From Streptomyces griseochromogenes (GTDB lineage Bacteria; Actinomycetota; Actinomycetes; Streptomycetales; Streptomycetaceae): a stretch of 64,000 bases of DNA. The stretch lies in assembly GCF_001542625.1 (NCBI RefSeq), contig NZ_CP016279.1:2852001-2916000 (forward strand). The letters are read 5' to 3'. The notes under the pieces were generated by a model that did not search any database, was not told where the DNA came from, and was given only the letters and a program-made list of their open reading frames with translations. Below, in pieces: positions 57,031-64,000 of the stretch (positions are counted from its first letter, which is position 1; each line of letters begins with the position of its first letter). The position numbers and the translations under genes are program-made.

Positions 57031-57777
57031 GTGGGCATGGGGCTGCTCGGCAATGAGCTCGCGTTCGCGCACGCGCTGACACCCCAGGAGCGGGAGAGCG
57101 TGATGGCTCTCGGGAGCCGGAAGCGCTACCCGGCCGATGCCCACCTTGTGACCGAAGGGGACCGGTCGAGTCACGTAGTGATCATACTTCAGGGGTGGGT
57201 GACCGTTTCCGTGGCCACGGACCGGGGTGCCACCCGGCTCATACTCGGGCTGCGCGGCCCCGGTGAACTGCTGGGTGAGATGGCCGCGTTGGACCGCCAT
57301 CCCCGCAGTGCCACCGTGCGCGCGCTCGGCCCCATAGAGGCCCAGGTCATCTCCGGGGACGCGTTTCGCGGATTTCTCGCCGTGCACCCCCGGGTCAGCG
57401 GTCTGGTGATACGCCAGCTCACCTTCCGGCTCCGCAGCGCCGACCAGGAACGGTCCGCGCTCGCCTCACTCACCGTGCTCCAGCGCCTGGCCAGCCGGCT
57501 CACCGAGCTCTCCGGAGCCGAATCCGCCGGCCCCTACACCCCGTCCGCGGCGGCCTCTTCGAACGGTCTCACGCCCGCCGGGCGCGTCAGCCCCGTCGGC
57601 CCCGTCGTCCAACTCGCCCAGGACGAACTCGCCGCGACGATCGGAGCCACCCGGGAAGCCGTCGCCAAGGCCCTGCGTCTGCTGCGCGACCAGAACATTG
57701 TGCGCACCGGAAACCGGCTGGTGGAGATCCTCGATCCGGCGCTGCTCGCCCTCCTGGCGGAGGGACATCAGGAGTAA
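57031..57777 (+). CDS. Crp/Fnr-family transcription factor
   Basis: The 248-residue protein has an N-terminal cyclic-nucleotide-binding fold, with the phosphate-binding cassette kept (GELLGEMAALDRHPRSATVR), and a C-terminal Crp winged helix (LAATIGATREAVAKALRLLR). A Ser/Ala-rich insert sits between them. The cassette has the Glu and Arg-Ser-Ala that hold cyclic-nucleotide phosphate, so it may respond to the product of the cyclase-like gene encoded 109 bases downstream. GTG 57031 or ATG 57037 can start it. It opens a block of co-directional genes to the window end. Confidence 0.88.
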   Translation: MGMGLLGNELAFAHALTPQERESVMALGSRKRYPADAHLVTEGDRSSHVVIILQGWVTVSVATDRGATRLILGLRGPGELLGEMAALDRHPRSATVRALGPIEAQVISGDAFRGFLAVHPRVSGLVIRQLTFRLRSADQERSALASLTVLQRLASRLTELSGAESAGPYTPSAAASSNGLTPAGRVSPVGPVVQLAQDELAATIGATREAVAKALRLLRDQNIVRTGNRLVEILDPALLALLAEGHQE

Positions 57778-57792
57778 ACCCCCGCCTCGCCA

Positions 57793-57810
57793 TGTGTAAA
57801 CGGCTACAGA
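57793..57810. promoter_or_regulatory. Crp/Fnr-like dyad between the regulator and cyclase genes
   Basis: TGTGTAAACGGCTACAGA has half-sites TGTGTA and TACAGA (five of six symmetric) with a six-base spacer, the geometry of Crp-type operators. It is 77 bases before the cyclase start, in a gap that probably holds the operon promoter. Confidence 0.45.
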
Positions 57811-57886
57811 CGGCCTGCGTCCCGGGCCCGACGCTGATGGGACGAACCATTTCTTCGGCAAGCGAAAAGCACCGCAGGGGGCACGG

Positions 57887-58732
57887 GTGAACCACGAGGT
57901 ACCGGAACTCGGGGAAGCGCACTACGAGTTGGTGATCAGCGTCGATGCCAGACGGTCGGGACAGTACGAGGACATCGACAAGCCGCGTATGCGCGATCAG
58001 ATCTACCGAGTGCTGGAGACGGCGTTCGCCCACGCCGGAGTGGGGCTCGACGCCTTCCACATGGAGGACCGCGGGGACGGCGTGCTGATCGCGGTCGCGG
58101 GCCGGATCGCGGTGAGCCGGCTGCTCGGCCTGTGGCTGGTCGAGGTGCGCGAGAAGCTGCGGGACGAGAACCGCGGTCTGCGCGTGCCCCTGGGGCTGCG
58201 GATCGGCATGCACGTCGGCCCGGTCCGGCACGACGACCGCGGCATCAGCGGCCGCGCGGTCGACCTCGCCTGCCGGCTGGCCGACTCCTCCGTCGCCCGG
58301 CTGCTCCTCGACGCCGAGGAGGCCGACCTCGTCCTGGTGACCTCCCAGTCCCTGTACGAGGACGTGGTCAGCGGCGGCGGCAAGTTCATCGAGCCCGCGC
58401 ACTACGCCCCGGCCCGGCTGGAGCTCAAGGAGGGCGAGGTCACCGCCTGGTTCCACCTTCCCGGGCGGCCCGCTCCGGAGATTCCCGACGCCGTACCGCC
58501 GTCGGCACCCGCACCCGCCTCCGGCTCCCTGACCGGCGCCGACGACGACGAGTTCGACGACAACGACGAGTACCAGGACGTCAACGACACCATGTCCGGC
58601 CACCGGACCGGTCCCGACGGAGTTCATTACAACGTCATCGGTGACGTGTCCCATAACCACCACAACAAGTACGAGGGGAACGTGCAGATCGGCCGGACCG
58701 TCAACCACGACTCCGGGCAGGGGAAGGGCTGA
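57887..58732 (+). CDS. Class III nucleotide cyclase-like protein with RHIM-like tail
   Basis: GTG 57887 gives 281 residues. Residues 13-195 are a cyclase homology domain: first metal Asp in LVISVDARRSG (Asp20), second in MEDRGDGVLIAV (Asp64), and GRAVDLACRLAD, where the usual transition-state Asn is replaced by Asp but the Arg is kept. There is no transmembrane segment. An acidic linker (DDDEFDDNDEYQDVNDT) leads to a Gly/Asn/His-rich tail: HYNVIGDVSHNHHNKYEG then NVQIGRTVNHDSGQG, containing the RHIM tetrad VQIG. Cyclases of this type make cCMP or cUMP in Pycsar defence; here the nucleotide is unknown. The next gene starts five bases after the stop. Confidence 0.75.
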   Translation: MNHEVPELGEAHYELVISVDARRSGQYEDIDKPRMRDQIYRVLETAFAHAGVGLDAFHMEDRGDGVLIAVAGRIAVSRLLGLWLVEVREKLRDENRGLRVPLGLRIGMHVGPVRHDDRGISGRAVDLACRLADSSVARLLLDAEEADLVLVTSQSLYEDVVSGGGKFIEPAHYAPARLELKEGEVTAWFHLPGRPAPEIPDAVPPSAPAPASGSLTGADDDEFDDNDEYQDVNDTMSGHRTGPDGVHYNVIGDVSHNHHNKYEGNVQIGRTVNHDSGQGKG

Positions 58733-58737
58733 GCCGA

Positions 58738-61323
58738 GTGAGCGACGACGAGCAGGCGGGCGGCGCGGCCGACGACGTCCCCGAGAAGCCCGACGGGGGA
58801 CGGTCGTCCGACGACGACAAGAAGCAGGACCGGGACGACAAGAGGCAGGACCGGGACGGCAGGAAGCAGGACCGGGACGACAAGAAGTCCAAGGACGACC
58901 ACTCCCGGGACGACGAGGACAAGGACGACGACAAGAAGTCCGCCGAGGACGAGGAGGCGGAGAAGGAGAAGGAGCGGGAGAGGGAACGCGAGCGCGCCGC
59001 CGGGCGGTTCAAGGCGTACACCCGCGACCCCCTCGCCGACGACCAGGGCGAGGACGGGCCCACCGATCTCGCCGCCGCCGCGCGCACACGCCGGGCCACC
59101 CGGCTGCTGTTCGACGTCGGCCGGGACCTGAACCGCTTCGACCGCTCCTACATCAACAGCGCCCACATCGGCGACATCAACCTGCGGCTGGACGGCCGCC
59201 AACCGGGCGCCGGCATGCGCAGCGGGCCCGTACCCGAGGAGGAACTGCGCAGGCTCCGCCGCGTCCATGTGGAGCCGGAAGGGTACGTGCGGCTGCGCAA
59301 CGCCCTTCGCGCCCGGCGGCTGCTGGTGCTCGGCGCCGCGCCCGGTACCGGACGTACGAGTACGGCCCTCTCGCTCCTCGACGAGGTCACCGGGCGCCCG
59401 GCCGAGGACACCGACACCGACCGGGTGCTGCGGGTCGACCCGGGCGGCGGGGTACGGCAGTTGGCCGCCGAGCTGGAGTCGAGCGGGGGCTCCGGGTACG
59501 TGCTGGAGCTGTCCCTCACCCGGCCCGGTGCGCTGCTCCCGGACGAGATGGACCTCGACGAGCTCGCCGCGGCCCTGGCCCGGCACGAGGCCTTCGCGGT
59601 GATCGTCGTCACCGTCGGCTCGGCGGCGAACCCGCTGCTGGCCGGCCGGTACGGCATGCTCTGCCCGCCCGTGCCCCACCAGGAACTGCTGCACACCCGG
59701 CTGCGCGAGCGCCTGGAGCGGCATGCCGCCACGGAGCCGGACGGCGGAGCCCGGGCGGACGACCTGCTCGCCCGCGCCCGGGAACTGGCCGAACGGGAAG
59801 AGGTCAAGGAGGCCGTCGGCCTCAACGAACTGCGCCCGGCCGAGGCCGAACTGCTCGCCTCGCTGCTGGCCGGACATGTGATGGGGGACTTCCCCTACGA
59901 GGAACTGCTCTCCGGGTGCCGCAGCCTCGCCGCGAGCCAGGCCCAGGAGTGGTTCGCCGGAGTCGACCGGGCGCTGACGGCGCGGCCGGCGCAGTCGGCC
60001 GAGGCGGACCGGAAGGCGGAGCGGCCGGGCACGGCGACCCTGTTCCACCCGGTGGCGTTCCGGATCGCCCTCGCCGTCCTCGGCGGGGCCACGCACAGCG
60101 CGGTGGCCGCCGCCGCGCACCTGCTGACCTGGGAACTGTCCGTGCAGTGCGACCCGGACAACACCCCGGCCCGCCCGCTGTTCTGCGACGACCCGGAAGC
60201 CGATCTGGCCCTCTCGCGCGCCGAACCGAAGGACGGCAAGGTCGAGGTGGACGGCGTCGAGGTGCCGGCGCGGCTGATCTGGTACCGGGGTTCCGCTCTG
60301 CCGTCCGCGGTGCTGACCGAGCTGTGGGACCGGCACTTCCCGGTCCGCGCGCCGGTGGTGCGCTGGCTGCGGCTGCTGGCGGACGACCCGCGCTCGCAGG
60401 TGTGGATGCGCGCCGCGGTGGCCGGGGGGGAGCTGTGCGTACGGGACTTCGACCACGGCTACACGGAGCTGGTCCGGCCGCTCGCCGAGGCGGCCACGCC
60501 CCGCCGCAGGATCTTCGCGGCCACCACCCTGGACCAGGCCGCCGGTCACGACTCGCACCGCAAGACCGTGCACAAGCTGGTCGCCGACTGGAGCCGCAAC
60601 GGCACGAAACTCCTGCGCTGGACCGCGGCGATGGCGCTCGGCTACGGCAACGCCGCGGCCAGTACGGACGACACCCTGGACGCCCTGGCCCGGATCGGGG
60701 TCCGCGACGACGGGGAGCAGCTCGCGGCCGCCTCCTTCAACGTCGTACGGCTGCTCGCCCTGCCGGACGCGGCACAGGTGCTGGAGCGGATGGCCGAGTG
60801 GACCCACCACAAGCGCGAGCGGTACCAGGACCTGGGCCTGGTGACCACCGTCCGGCTCGCGCTGACCACGGTGGACGAGGTGCTCTCGGACGACCCGGAC
60901 TCCCCGCTGGCCGACCGCGGCGACTGGCCGATGCCGCTCGCCCTCGCCGCCACCCGGCCCGAACTGGTCGGTCCCATGGCCGACTTGATGTGGACCGCGC
61001 TGAACACCGCGCGGGCCAGGGACGTGGCGATGGACGCGCTGGAGCGTCTGCTGCGCTCGGCCGTGCGCAAGGACGGCACCGAGTGGACCCGGCCAGGGCT
61101 CGCGGCGCTGCTGCCCGCGCTGGCGACCGACGAGTACGACCGGCGGCGGCTGGACTGGCTGCTGCGCCACATGATGAACGACCCCGAGAACCCCGTCCCC
61201 GAGCCGCAGGCCCGCGACTTGTGGCGGCTCGCCGTGAGGCCGCCCGAGCGGCCGCGGCAGGCGCGGCCGCGCCAGGAGATCACGCGCCGGGAGACGACCC
61301 GCGAGGAGGAGAGGCATGGCTGA
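58738..61323 (+). CDS. Large P-loop protein, probable STAND-like NTPase
   Basis: GTG 58738 starts an 861-residue protein. The first 85 residues are highly charged, with repeated KQDRDDK-type units. Residues about 139-152 have SYINSAHIGDINLR, resembling the motif in the cyclase tail. A Walker A sequence, LGAAPGTGRTSTALSLLD, lies at about residue 198; no clear Walker B Asp follows (GYVLELSLTRPGA). The rest is helical, in the manner of STAND or AAA-like regulators. The stop overlaps the next gene by eight bases. Sensor or switch function is inferred from context. Confidence 0.6.
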   Translation: MSDDEQAGGAADDVPEKPDGGRSSDDDKKQDRDDKRQDRDGRKQDRDDKKSKDDHSRDDEDKDDDKKSAEDEEAEKEKERERERERAAGRFKAYTRDPLADDQGEDGPTDLAAAARTRRATRLLFDVGRDLNRFDRSYINSAHIGDINLRLDGRQPGAGMRSGPVPEEELRRLRRVHVEPEGYVRLRNALRARRLLVLGAAPGTGRTSTALSLLDEVTGRPAEDTDTDRVLRVDPGGGVRQLAAELESSGGSGYVLELSLTRPGALLPDEMDLDELAAALARHEAFAVIVVTVGSAANPLLAGRYGMLCPPVPHQELLHTRLRERLERHAATEPDGGARADDLLARARELAEREEVKEAVGLNELRPAEAELLASLLAGHVMGDFPYEELLSGCRSLAASQAQEWFAGVDRALTARPAQSAEADRKAERPGTATLFHPVAFRIALAVLGGATHSAVAAAAHLLTWELSVQCDPDNTPARPLFCDDPEADLALSRAEPKDGKVEVDGVEVPARLIWYRGSALPSAVLTELWDRHFPVRAPVVRWLRLLADDPRSQVWMRAAVAGGELCVRDFDHGYTELVRPLAEAATPRRRIFAATTLDQAAGHDSHRKTVHKLVADWSRNGTKLLRWTAAMALGYGNAAASTDDTLDALARIGVRDDGEQLAAASFNVVRLLALPDAAQVLERMAEWTHHKRERYQDLGLVTTVRLALTTVDEVLSDDPDSPLADRGDWPMPLALAATRPELVGPMADLMWTALNTARARDVAMDALERLLRSAVRKDGTEWTRPGLAALLPALATDEYDRRRLDWLLRHMMNDPENPVPEPQARDLWRLAVRPPERPRQARPRQEITRRETTREEERHG

Positions 61324-62791
61324 GGACGAGGACGAGGCGGCGGCCGGAGGCGTGGCGCCCCCCGGGCCGTTCCTGAAGGAGTACAAGCCGATCGGGATCC
61401 CGCCGGTGAGCGCCCAGAAGGCCTCGGTGGTCTTCTACCGCAAGGGCGGCTACAGCGTGATCACCGTCTCCGGGGTGCGGCACGTCGACAAGCGGGCGCT
61501 GGCCCAGCCGCACTCCGTCTGCGAGATCGCGCAGGGAACCTATGTGTCGACCCTCGAACTGGATCTGCCGGCCGCCGGAGGCACCAGTTTCTTCAAGGCC
61601 GAGGTGGACATCGAGTGGGAGGTCACCGATCCCTACCTGGCCGCCGTCCAGGTCGTGACCGACGTCGCGGCGCGGCTCACCTCGCCGGTGCTGGAGCGGC
61701 TGCGGGAGGTCACCCTGACCTACCGGGTGACCGACGCCGAACAGGCCAACCGCGTCATCACCCGCGAGTGCGTGGGCGGACGCTGGAGCGATCTGGGCTC
61801 CGACCTCGGCCTGCGGGTGCGGCTGTACGTCCGCCTCGGGGTGGACGACGAGGCCATCGAGTACGCGAAGAAGCAGCGCGAGGTGCGTGCCGACGCCGAG
61901 GTCACCAAGGTGCGTCAGGACGCGTTCCGGCGCATGCTGCAGGGCGGGGAACTGGAGCAGCTCAGCTTCATGCTGGCCGCCGACCCCGAGGGGGCGAAGG
62001 ACTTCCTGGAGAAGATCCGCCAGGAGGGCCGGCAGGACGAGCGGGACCGTGTCGACCGGCTCTACAGCATGGCGCTGCGGGGCGAACTCAACTCCATCGA
62101 CGTGGAGACCCAGGTCCTGAACCTCCTCAACAAGGACAACCGCGGCCTGAGCGGCCCCATCGGGTCGGTGCCCGCCCGCCGCGAGCCCCGGCAGCTGGGG
62201 GCGTCCGCGGACGGCCCGTTCACCCCGGACTGGGTGTCGGACGAACCGCCCCGGCGGCAGCCGTACCGGGCGGAGCCCTCCCGGCAGGAGCCCCGGCGCA
62301 GGGAGCGCCACCACGGCGACGACACCGCGGCGGACGAACCGCCCTCCCGCGCCCGGCGCCGGCCCCACCGCTCCGACGCCTACCCGGCGGACGACGTGGA
62401 CCGGGAGCCGCCGCGTGGCCGGGCGTACCGGCCGGACCGGTCGGACGGTTATGCGGAGGACGACTTCGACTGGGGACCGCCGCGCGGCAGGCCGTACCGG
62501 TCGGAGTCCTATCCGGTCGACGACGTGGACCGGGAGCCGCCGCGTGGCCGGGCGTACCGGTCGGACCGGTCGGACGGTTATGCGGACGACGACTTCGACC
62601 GGGATCCGCCGCGCGGGCGCACCCACCGGCCGGAGCTCTATCCGGCGGACGACCCCGACCGCGATCCGCCGCGCGGGCGCACCTACCGGCCCGAACGCTA
62701 CCCGGCGGACGAGGACTTCGACCGGGAGCCCCCGCGCGGCCGCAGACGCCCGCGGGACGACGGCTGGGACTGGGCGGAAGAGGAACGATGA
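61316..62791 (+). CDS. SPFH/Band-7-like protein with Arg/Asp-rich repeat tail
   Basis: ATG 61316 starts inside the previous gene's end. The 491-residue protein has an SPFH-like N-terminal 270 residues: FFKAEVDIEWEVTDPYLAAV, VLERLREVTLTYRVTDAEQA and LGLRVRLYVRLGVDDEAIEY, then a coiled helical part. No membrane segment is seen. From about residue 290 comes a low-complexity tail of repeated units like DREPPRGRAYRPDR and YPADD. SPFH proteins form membrane-associated rings. It probably scaffolds or senses membranes for the small effector encoded next. It overlaps that gene by four bases. Confidence 0.6.
   Translation: MAEDEDEAAAGGVAPPGPFLKEYKPIGIPPVSAQKASVVFYRKGGYSVITVSGVRHVDKRALAQPHSVCEIAQGTYVSTLELDLPAAGGTSFFKAEVDIEWEVTDPYLAAVQVVTDVAARLTSPVLERLREVTLTYRVTDAEQANRVITRECVGGRWSDLGSDLGLRVRLYVRLGVDDEAIEYAKKQREVRADAEVTKVRQDAFRRMLQGGELEQLSFMLAADPEGAKDFLEKIRQEGRQDERDRVDRLYSMALRGELNSIDVETQVLNLLNKDNRGLSGPIGSVPARREPRQLGASADGPFTPDWVSDEPPRRQPYRAEPSRQEPRRRERHHGDDTAADEPPSRARRRPHRSDAYPADDVDREPPRGRAYRPDRSDGYAEDDFDWGPPRGRPYRSESYPVDDVDREPPRGRAYRSDRSDGYADDDFDRDPPRGRTHRPELYPADDPDRDPPRGRTYRPERYPADEDFDREPPRGRRRPRDDGWDWAEEER
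62388..62745. repeat. Tandem repeats coding for the SPFH protein tail
   Basis: A unit of about 126 bases recurs almost unchanged at about 62391-62516 and 62517-62642, each beginning with GACGACGTGGACCGGGAGCC. It then continues in two diverging shorter copies, with variants of CCGCCGCGCGGGCGCAC, up to 62745. The units encode about 42 residues with the core PPRGRxYR. Confidence 0.7.
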
Positions 62792-63339
62792 CCGCCGAGG
62801 GTGAGGCCCAGACCTCCCCCGCCTCGGTCGGGCCTGTGCCGGACGGGGGTCGGCACTGCCACGACCGGGCGGGGGAGCGCATCGCCGAACGGCTGCTGAG
62901 CACGGCCAGGGAAGACCTCGGCCGGGCCGACTCGAAGGCCGCCGTCCTGCTGTCCGGGACGCTCGCCCTGCCCGCGTTCCTGCTCGGCCGGCACGGCCCA
63001 CCGGGCTGGCACAGTCCCGCCGACGTGGCGCTCGGCCTCGCGGCCGTGCTCTGGTCCGGCGCGGTGATCGCGCTGATCGGCGCGCTGATGCCGCGCACCC
63101 GCACGATCCGGGGCCGCGAGGGGGTGACCTACTTCGGCGACCTGGCGGCCTCCCGCGACCCGCAGGGGCTGTCCATCCAGGTCGCCGAGGCCGGATGCGA
63201 CCCCGCCGAATGGCTGCTCGTCCAGGCCGTGGACGTCAGCTCGATCCTGTCCGCCAAATACCGGGCCATCCGCTGGGGCATGGGCTCGCTCGCCCTGTCG
63301 GCCGCCCTGGCACTGGCCTGGGGGCTGACCCCGCGCTGA
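62788..63339 (+). CDS. PycTM-like membrane effector
   Basis: ATG 62788 overlaps the previous stop (ATGA). The 183-residue protein has RLLSTAREDLGRADSKAAVL leading into a first membrane span (LLSGTLALPAFLLG), a second span (VALGLAAVLWSGAVIALIGA), a soluble stretch with LLVQAVDVSSILSAKYRAIR, and a final span (MGSLALSAALALAWGL). The DxKA start, two close spans and the LSxILxxKYRxIRxG signature match the Pycsar effector family, whose members disrupt the membrane when cyclic pyrimidine nucleotide is made. Its placement behind a cyclase supports this. Confidence 0.75.
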   Translation: MTAEGEAQTSPASVGPVPDGGRHCHDRAGERIAERLLSTAREDLGRADSKAAVLLSGTLALPAFLLGRHGPPGWHSPADVALGLAAVLWSGAVIALIGALMPRTRTIRGREGVTYFGDLAASRDPQGLSIQVAEAGCDPAEWLLVQAVDVSSILSAKYRAIRWGMGSLALSAALALAWGLTPR

Positions 63340-63400
63340 CGCGTGGCCGGCCCGCACCAAGCACTCCATGCATCAACGAACGAAGAATCAGGGGACGGCC

Positions 63401-64000
63401 GTGGGAAGAGTCACGGGAAGACGGCACACAGAAAGGGGCCGGGTGCGTCGCGCCGCGGTCCCGGTACTGGCCTGCGCCGCGTTGTTCGTGTCCCTGCTGG
63501 CACCGGCCGGACAGGATCCGGTGCCGGCGGCGGACTCCACGCCGGCGTTCCCGGCGGTCAACTACGCGGTGGCCGTGGACGAGTCCACGAGCCTCGCGGC
63601 CGAGGACATGAAGGCCGAGAAGGCCGCCGCCGCACGGATCGCACTCGGTGACGTGTCCTCGGACTCCCATGTCACCGTCTTCGGCTTCGCCGCGGCCGAG
63701 GCCGACGGGCAGCGCGCGGTGGACCCGGTGTGCCCGCGCACCGGGCTGGACGCGACGGGCCGCGAGACGATCGGCGCCTGCGTCGGCAAACTGCACCGCC
63801 GCACGAAGAGCGAGGGCACCGGCACCGACTTCCCGAGCGCGATACGCCAGGGCGTGCACGACCTCACCGACGGCACCGACCCATCGCAGCCCCGAGTGCT
63901 GTTCCTGCTCACCGACGGGTACATGGACGTCAGCGACAGCCCCAAGTACGGTTCGCCCGAGCACCGCGAGGACGAGGGCAAGCGACAGCTGGGTCTCGCC
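63401..64000 (+). CDS. Secreted von Willebrand factor A domain protein (5' part)
   Basis: GTG 63401 (AGGGGA six bases upstream) opens a frame that runs off the window. After a signal peptide (AAVPVLACAALFVSLLAPAG) comes a vWA domain with a complete MIDAS: VDESTSL, the Thr in GTGTDFPSAI, and LLTDGYMD. The domain binds metal and probably a protein partner outside the membrane. It follows the PycTM-like gene by 61 bases on the same strand, so it likely belongs to the same unit. The rest of the protein, and any membrane anchor, lies beyond base 64000. Confidence 0.75.
   Translation, partial: MGRVTGRRHTERGRVRRAAVPVLACAALFVSLLAPAGQDPVPAADSTPAFPAVNYAVAVDESTSLAAEDMKAEKAAAARIALGDVSSDSHVTVFGFAAAEADGQRAVDPVCPRTGLDATGRETIGACVGKLHRRTKSEGTGTDFPSAIRQGVHDLTDGTDPSQPRVLFLLTDGYMDVSDSPKYGSPEHREDEGKRQLGLA

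Noticed and set aside
58641..61376. 911-codon plus-strand frame in another phase over the P-loop gene
   Set aside because: Arg/Gly/Ala/Pro-only composition typical of a shifted frame in high-GC DNA.
58627..61386. 919-codon minus-strand frame opposite the large P-loop gene
   Set aside because: Val/Leu/Gly/Arg-rich composition without motifs. The plus strand has Walker A, good junctions and operon context.
57031..64000. Tellurium-resistance or MoxR/vWA chaperone operon
   Set aside because: A vWA protein is present, but there is no TerD, MoxR-type AAA or TerB-like gene; the cyclase and PycTM-like genes fit a nucleotide-signal system better.

Overview
The window is a high-GC (about 70 percent or more), densely coded chromosome segment with Streptomyces gene families: an assimilatory sulfur operon in the order known from Streptomyces coelicolor, an alditol oxidase very close to S. 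coelicolor AldO, a sulfur-operon leader peptide of the actinomycete type, GTG and occasional TTG starts, and many AraC, TetR, LacI and ROK regulators. I read it as Streptomyces. Many gene remnants suggest a chromosome arm or a shell region, which is inference.

Layout. 0-3 kb: the end of a DsbA-family gene, a large frameshifted gene and a small intact gene whose products share a short Gly/Asn motif, and a kinase remnant. 3-12.6 kb: one minus-strand sulfate assimilation operon. It starts with a leader peptide and a hairpin, then sulfite reductase, a zinc-ribbon protein, CysH, CysC, CysD, CysN, a sulfonate-type ABC transporter and a CbiX-type chelatase. 12.6-24.5 kb: GNAT, a secreted protein, a GAF regulator, an AidB-like acyl-CoA dehydrogenase, a YihY/BrkB membrane protein, an NmrA/AraC divergent pair, and VOC proteins. 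24.6-51 kb: intact metabolic genes (two isocitrate lyase/PEP mutase family enzymes, carboxylesterase, homocysteine methyltransferase, DUF2264 enzyme, aldo/keto reductase, MFS exporter, AldO, 2-hydroxyacid dehydrogenase) mixed with about ten gene fragments (ThuA, two LacI, LysR, NmrA, MBL-fold, ABC permease and others). It includes a galactan locus (ROK regulator, secreted GH30-like galactanase, LacZ) whose transporter is reduced to a stub. 51-56.7 kb: a saccharopine dehydrogenase-like/GlxA divergent pair, an FMN-binding protein, a radical SAM protein with unusual cysteine spacing, and a membrane protein joining a sigma/zinc-finger-like cytoplasmic part to an extracellular cellulose-binding module.

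57.0-64.0 kb is the most interesting part. It is a co-directional block encoding a Crp/Fnr regulator, a class III nucleotide cyclase-like protein with a RHIM-like tail, an 861-residue P-loop protein, an SPFH/Band-7-like protein with Arg/Asp-rich repeats, a small membrane protein resembling the Pycsar effector PycTM, and a secreted von Willebrand A protein cut by the window end. Four of these genes overlap or abut. I infer an expanded cyclic-nucleotide conflict (Pycsar-like) system in which the cyclase makes a signal for the membrane effector, with the NTPase and SPFH proteins as sensor or scaffold and the Crp protein as transcriptional control. The proposal rests on sequence resemblance and gene order only.
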